This document shows positions 60,476-64,000 of a DNA stretch of 64,000 nt, one piece after another. Within the stretch, counting starts at the first letter, position 1. Each line of letters starts with the position of its first letter. The position numbers and the translations under genes are program-made. Below the pieces are notes generated by a model, which was not told the origin of the DNA, searched no databases, and was given only the letters and a program-made list of their open reading frames with translations. Source of the stretch: Accumulibacter sp. (GTDB lineage Bacteria > Pseudomonadota > Gammaproteobacteria > Burkholderiales > Rhodocyclaceae); the NCBI RefSeq assembly GCF_036625195.1, contig NZ_JAZKUG010000001.1, positions 2,294,001 to 2,358,000 on the forward strand. The letters are read 5' to 3'.

Positions 60476-60541
60476 GGGAACTCCTCCCTGTGTCGGAACC
60501 AGTGGCTGCGACCATCTCGTAAGAAGATTCTAGAATAATGC

Positions 60542-61690
60542 TTAACGGCCTGGCAAACTGTTTCCGTCCTGGCTGCCGCGGGCGACTTCGCGCTCGCGCC
60601 CGCGGCCGGGCTTTTCTGGCAGCAGCATGGCTTCCAACGCGGCTTGCCGCTCACTCGCGGCGAGAGCGGCGAGGCCGGCGACCTCGCGGTAGAAGCGCGG
60701 CAGGTCGCCATCCTGGCTGGCGAGAAGCCGCTCGAAGGCTGGCACCAGCTCACTGTAGAGCGCCAGCGAGGCCAGCCGGGCGTTGTTCAGATCGTCGCCG
60801 ACCGTGCGCTCGTCGCCCGCCTGGCCGCTCCATTCCGCCAGCAGGGCGGACCGCTCCCGGCGCAGCGCGGCGAACGACGCCGCCTTGGCAGCGCGCTTCT
60901 CGGCGGACGGCAGCTCGCTCGCGTAGAGCACGGCGAGACGCTCGCGATGGCTGTGCAGAAGTGCCAGCCAGGCTGCTCGCCGCTGCCGTTGTGTCGCGTC
61001 GGCTGCCCGCAGCTCGTCGTTGCCGTGTTCGCGCAGCCAGCGTCGCAGCCCCTCTTCCTCGACGGCCGTCGCGAACGACTCGTTGAAGCGGGTATCGCCC
61101 GGTACGAAGACGGTCTGGTGCGCCAGCTCGTGAAAGACGGTGCGCGCGACCGCCAGTGTTCCCTGCTGCAGGAAGGTGTTGAGCACCGGGTCGTCGAAGT
61201 GACCGAGGGTCGAATAGGCGGGCACGCCGGCAACGAAGGTGTCGTAGCCGTCCTGCCGCAGCTCGGTGGCGAGCGCCTCGGCAGCGCGCCGGTCGTAGTA
61301 GCCCCGGTAATTGACGCAGCCGACCATCGGCATGCACCACTCCTTCGCCCGCAGCGACAGTTCCGGCGCGGCGAAGACGTTCCAGACGACGTAGGGGCGA
61401 CCGAGGTCGGCGTAGCTGCGATAGCTGCCGTTGTCCGGCAGGCCGAGGTCGCGGCTGGCAAAGTCGCGGATCGCCTGCACCTCGGCCAGCCGGAGCCGGA
61501 GATCGGGATCGGTCGCCGGTGCGCGCAGCAGTTCGTCGATCGGCGTTCGCGCCCGCATCAGCTCGAGATGGCCGCCGATCGCCTGGCCGTAGTAGCCGAT
61601 CTGGCCGCAGGCAGTGACGCCGGCAGCCACGCCGGCAGCCAGCAGGACGGCGGCAGCGCGCCGCGGCGCCGCCCTACGGCGCCAGCGCAT
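60542..61690 (-). CDS. Lipoprotein metallo-aminopeptidase-like protein (COG4324 type)
   Basis: 382 residues. An N-terminal lipobox (AGVTACGQ) follows Arg-rich and hydrophobic stretches, so the mature protein is probably membrane-anchored in the periplasm. HELAHQ (HExxH zinc motif) is followed 19 residues later by ESFATAVEEEG, the third ligand Glu. The WCMPMVGCVNYRGY segment is typical of this aminopeptidase family. The start overlaps the end of the hydrolase upstream by 17 bases; the C-terminus is basic. Confidence 0.82.
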   Translation of the reverse strand: MRWRRRAAPRRAAAVLLAAGVAAGVTACGQIGYYGQAIGGHLELMRARTPIDELLRAPATDPDLRLRLAEVQAIRDFASRDLGLPDNGSYRSYADLGRPYVVWNVFAAPELSLRAKEWCMPMVGCVNYRGYYDRRAAEALATELRQDGYDTFVAGVPAYSTLGHFDDPVLNTFLQQGTLAVARTVFHELAHQTVFVPGDTRFNESFATAVEEEGLRRWLREHGNDELRAADATQRQRRAAWLALLHSHRERLAVLYASELPSAEKRAAKAASFAALRRERSALLAEWSGQAGDERTVGDDLNNARLASLALYSELVPAFERLLASQDGDLPRFYREVAGLAALAASERQAALEAMLLPEKPGRGREREVARGSQDGNSLPGR

Positions 61691-62414
61691 GCTGGAAACG
61701 GCCGCTGTCGAGGAAGGACGCGATCTGCTGCGCGCAAGATCGGGCGACGAGCAGTTGCGAGTGCGCCAGCGGCAGCGTCAGGAAATCGGCAGTGCCGGGC
61801 AGCCGCGTTTCCGCCAGCGTCACGACGCCGTCGTTCGGTCGCGGCAACCCCGGAACGACGCGGCCGAGGCCGCAGCTGCGCGTGCCGGCGATGACGCCGA
61901 CCGTCCCCGTCGCCGGCGCCGTTGCCCAGCCTGCCGGCCTTGCCAGCCACTGCATGATCGAGCGCCCGAGCAGTGTGGGCATCCCGGGCACCGTAGCCAG
62001 CCTGTGGGCGCAATGGCTGCCCTGGCAAGGGGTGCCGAGCAGGACGACACGCTGCAACCGGGGCTCGCTTGCCCGTGCGAGCATCTCGAGGATCAGCAGG
62101 CCACCGAGGCTGTGACCGACGAGGTGGATGTCGCGCGCCCGTGTCGCGGCGACGAAGCGCTGCAGCCTTTCGGCATTTTCCGCCAGCGTTCCGCGGACGC
62201 TCGGGTAGCCGAAACGTCGCGTGCGGTAGCCCCGCTGCGCCAGCCAGCGGGCGTGCAGGCTGCAGACCGCCGACGGCGTCCACAAGCCATGCACCAGGAC
62301 GACGGTCGCGGCTGGCGGCCGCGGCAGTGGCTGCACGGCGGGGCGCCGGGCGTCGCCGGCGCCGGTGACACCGGCGGGCGGCGGCGGGTCGCGGTCATCG
62401 ACGACGGGGGACAT
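61674..62414 (-). CDS. alpha/beta-hydrolase (lipase/thioesterase-like)
   Basis: 246 residues if ATG 62414 is used; a GTG at 62462 would add 16. Motifs: VVLVHGLWTPSAVC (oxyanion hole), GHSLGGLLILEML (nucleophile elbow), an acidic residue in LPRPNDGVV and His in LAHSQLLV. This is the triacylglycerol-lipase/PGAP1-like group. It is co-transcribed with the aminopeptidase. The substrate is unknown. Confidence 0.78.
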   Translation of the reverse strand: MSPVVDDRDPPPPAGVTGAGDARRPAVQPLPRPPAATVVLVHGLWTPSAVCSLHARWLAQRGYRTRRFGYPSVRGTLAENAERLQRFVAATRARDIHLVGHSLGGLLILEMLARASEPRLQRVVLLGTPCQGSHCAHRLATVPGMPTLLGRSIMQWLARPAGWATAPATGTVGVIAGTRSCGLGRVVPGLPRPNDGVVTLAETRLPGTADFLTLPLAHSQLLVARSCAQQIASFLDSGRFQHALAP

Positions 62415-62568
62415 CCTGGGATTCCGAACGGGCGCAATGCTGACGATGGTCAATCGTAACACCGTGCCTGCGTCCGGGATCCGGCTGCTGACTGGCCCGT
62501 CGCCGCCTTCCGCGTTCGTCGCGCTGCCCCGGCCTCGTCAATGCAGAGGCTGCGCGCCGGCCGGGACT

Positions 62569-63801
62569 TCAGTCTTCGCCGTGCGGCAGCCGCTCGAAGA
62601 CCAGGCGGCGGATTGCCAGTTGGTGGCTCAGGACTTCCCTGTATGACCAGACGGCGAGTTCCTGGCGCAAGCGCTCGTCGATGCCGCGCAGGGGCAGTTC
62701 GCCGCGTGCGCCGGCCGGCGGCAGCTCGAGCGCATCGCGCAGCCGCTGCTCGCCGTCCTTGATCCGGTTCTCGGTACTGGCATTGCGCTGGTTGCGATCG
62801 ATCAGGCCCTGGTTCTGCTCGAGGCTGCCGCTGACTCCGGTGACGCGCACGCGGCTGTAGTCGACGTCGAAATACGCGATGTGCGTGCGCAGCCGATTGA
62901 TGGCCGAGGTTGCCGACGGTTTTGCCTGCTCGGCGAGCTCGGCGCCGCGCTCGGCGGCGCGGCGCTCGCGGCGCACCCTTTCCTGCTCGGCGCGCCGTTC
63001 CTCCTCCTGCTTCTCCTGATCCGTCTTGCTGTCGTCGGACATGATCTCGTCGAGGCGTTCGCTGAACCACTCCCAGATCTTCTGGATTTGCTCGCCCAGG
63101 AAGGATACCGCCCGTTCGAGTGCCGCCAGGGTGTCGCGGAATTCGTCCATGTATCCCTGGAAGCGGACGTTGGCGGTGATCGACTGGGTGACGGTGTTGA
63201 CCCCTGGTTGTGCCATCGATGCGAAAACCGGTTCGGGGGCGAGTCCGATCACGCTCAGCGCGCGCGTCTCGTCGCGCGAATGGTCCTCGGCCACGACCGA
63301 GGCGCCATTCAGCCGGGTTTCCAGGCGAACGTCCCACTTGAAGTAGGCGTCGTTCTTCCACGCCCGCGCCATCAGTGTCGGCTGCACGATGCAGCAGTGG
63401 CTGCCCTCGATCTTGAAATCGAACGACCAGTCCTGGCTGATCGTCCAGGTGCCCTCCTCGAGCAGGCCGATCAGGCGATCCTTGAACGCGATCACCGCTG
63501 CCAGCGCTTCGCGGGCGCCGCTCGCGGTGCGCGGGTTGAAGCTGGCGATCGTGTCGAGGACCGCGATCGCCACATCGGCCAAGAGATCGCGTCTGGCGTC
63601 GATGCGCATCGCGGTCCACTCCTGCTTGACTTCGATGGCTGGATTGGGCCCGGGTTCGGGGGTCGAGAACGGGCCGGCGAAGTCCGGGCCGACGTGTGGT
63701 GACTGCGGTGAGGTCACGACGGTCGGGGTCTGATACTGCGCCTTGCCGGCGGTCAGCCGGCAGGCGGCATCGATGGCGATGCCACTGAGTGCGGTGCTCA
63801 T
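62569..63801 (-). CDS. Unrecognised protein with central coiled coil
   Basis: 410 residues. The first half is mixed (WTISQDWSFDFKIEGSHCCIVQP, WKNDAYFKWDVRLETRLNG); residues about 255-305 are a highly charged helix (QEKQEEERRAEQERVRRERRAAERGAEL) likely to be a coiled coil; the last 100 residues are helical. No signal peptide or family is recognised. GGAGAAGG lies five bases before ATG. The start overlaps the stop of a 50-codon ORF. Confidence 0.65.
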   Translation of the reverse strand: MSTALSGIAIDAACRLTAGKAQYQTPTVVTSPQSPHVGPDFAGPFSTPEPGPNPAIEVKQEWTAMRIDARRDLLADVAIAVLDTIASFNPRTASGAREALAAVIAFKDRLIGLLEEGTWTISQDWSFDFKIEGSHCCIVQPTLMARAWKNDAYFKWDVRLETRLNGASVVAEDHSRDETRALSVIGLAPEPVFASMAQPGVNTVTQSITANVRFQGYMDEFRDTLAALERAVSFLGEQIQKIWEWFSERLDEIMSDDSKTDQEKQEEERRAEQERVRRERRAAERGAELAEQAKPSATSAINRLRTHIAYFDVDYSRVRVTGVSGSLEQNQGLIDRNQRNASTENRIKDGEQRLRDALELPPAGARGELPLRGIDERLRQELAVWSYREVLSHQLAIRRLVFERLPHGED

Positions 63802-63950
63802 GATCCTTCTCCTCGATCGATGAAACGCCGAGAGTGGACGCTCGTGGGCGCCTGCGGCGACACCACGCGGGCCAGCCTGGCGCCGCCCGGTGGCGGTGCG
63901 GCCGGCGTCCGCTGCGCTCTGGCGGACGGCCTCGGCGCAGTCGTCGCCAT
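63798..63950 (-). CDS. Possible 50-residue ORF upstream of the coiled-coil gene
   Basis: ATG 63950 opens MATTAPRPSARAQRT, a Pro/Arg-rich frame that ends at TGA 63798-63800, overlapping the ATG of the next gene (ATGA). No ribosome binding site of note and no family. It may be a coupling leader like the one at 3488. Confidence 0.3.
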   Translation of the reverse strand: MATTAPRPSARAQRTPAAPPPGGARLARVVSPQAPTSVHSRRFIDRGEGS

Positions 63951-63952
63951 GA

Positions 63953-64000
63953 TCACTTCGACGGCCCGGCCGCGCCCGGTGTTCCGCTCCGGCCCGGCAA
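63953..64000 (-). CDS. Possible C-terminal end of a gene entering from beyond the window
   Basis: On the minus strand the frame from the window edge reads RSGTPGAAGPSK and stops at TGA 63953-63955, two bases before the ATG of the next small ORF. Only 15 codons are visible, so neither coding status nor product can be judged. Confidence 0.25.
   Translation of the reverse strand: MPGRSGTPGAAGPSK

Overview
This window looks like chromosomal DNA of a high-GC betaproteobacterium. The gene set (an NhaR-type LysR regulator, a DUF1538 transporter with a PII protein, a fused CbiM cobalt/nickel transporter, lysS next to prfB with its programmed frameshift, many CorC/HlyC ion transporters and a Na/phosphate transporter) would fit the Rhodocyclales, for example a Candidatus Accumulibacter-like polyphosphate organism. 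That placement is inference from gene style; the window has no rRNA or tRNA gene to test it.

Layout. 1-4.3 kb: end of an FMN-barrel protein, a HAD phosphatase, a PAS-domain relic, an alpha/beta hydrolase, a zeta-like kinase module and a Crp/Fnr regulator behind a coupled leader ORF. 4.3-14.5 kb: five CNNM/CorC-type (DUF21-CBS) membrane proteins around a universal stress protein and a Na/Pi cotransporter with a PhoU-like domain. 14.5-18.7 kb: a three-gene envelope operon (DUF2145, small membrane protein, YiaA-like) with a divergent regulator, then trkH. 19.1-21.9 kb: DUF1538 transporter, PII-like protein, CBS protein and an unknown gene in one operon. 22.2-30.2 kb: KefB-type antiporter, double-Usp protein and Ca/Na exchanger; a P-type ATPase pseudogene; and an HPF - small ORF - TerC - voltage-gated channel operon divergent from nhaR. 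The dominant theme of 4-31 kb is ion transport (Mg/Co, phosphate, K, Na, Ca, possibly Mn).

31-36 kb is mostly core: a FAD protein like the MnmC C-domain, lysS and prfB. 36-40 kb holds small accessory enzymes (two GNATs, DUF1254, PaiB-like, truncated DUF924, VOC). 40.5-47.8 kb is a run of promoterless minus-strand cassettes separated by seven attC-type sites (RYYYAAC...GTTRRRY with a GCGCGGCTTTATCGCGC stem) plus one composite site. No integrase gene is present in the window, so it resembles a CALIN (cluster of attC sites lacking an integron integrase). Cargo: two PIN toxin modules (one stopped by an in-frame TAG), a zinc-finger/HNH-like protein, secreted proteins and at least six small membrane proteins. 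47.8-53.9 kb is a decay zone: ettA fragment, frameshifted vapC with vapB and a palindromic operator, an intact IS3-family element, an 18-unit array of a 21-bp repeat, a broken fic gene, a MliC-like domain and a NUDIX gene.

54.3-57.6 kb carries the most unusual gene: a PPP-like phosphatase fused to a SLOG/LOG-like Rossmann domain and, after a one-base slip in a C run, to the C-terminal half of a NadD-like adenylyltransferase, followed by an unrecognised gene. 57.7-60.5 kb is a cbiMQO cobalt/nickel ECF transporter. 60.5-64 kb has a lipoprotein aminopeptidase, an alpha/beta hydrolase and an unknown coiled-coil protein.
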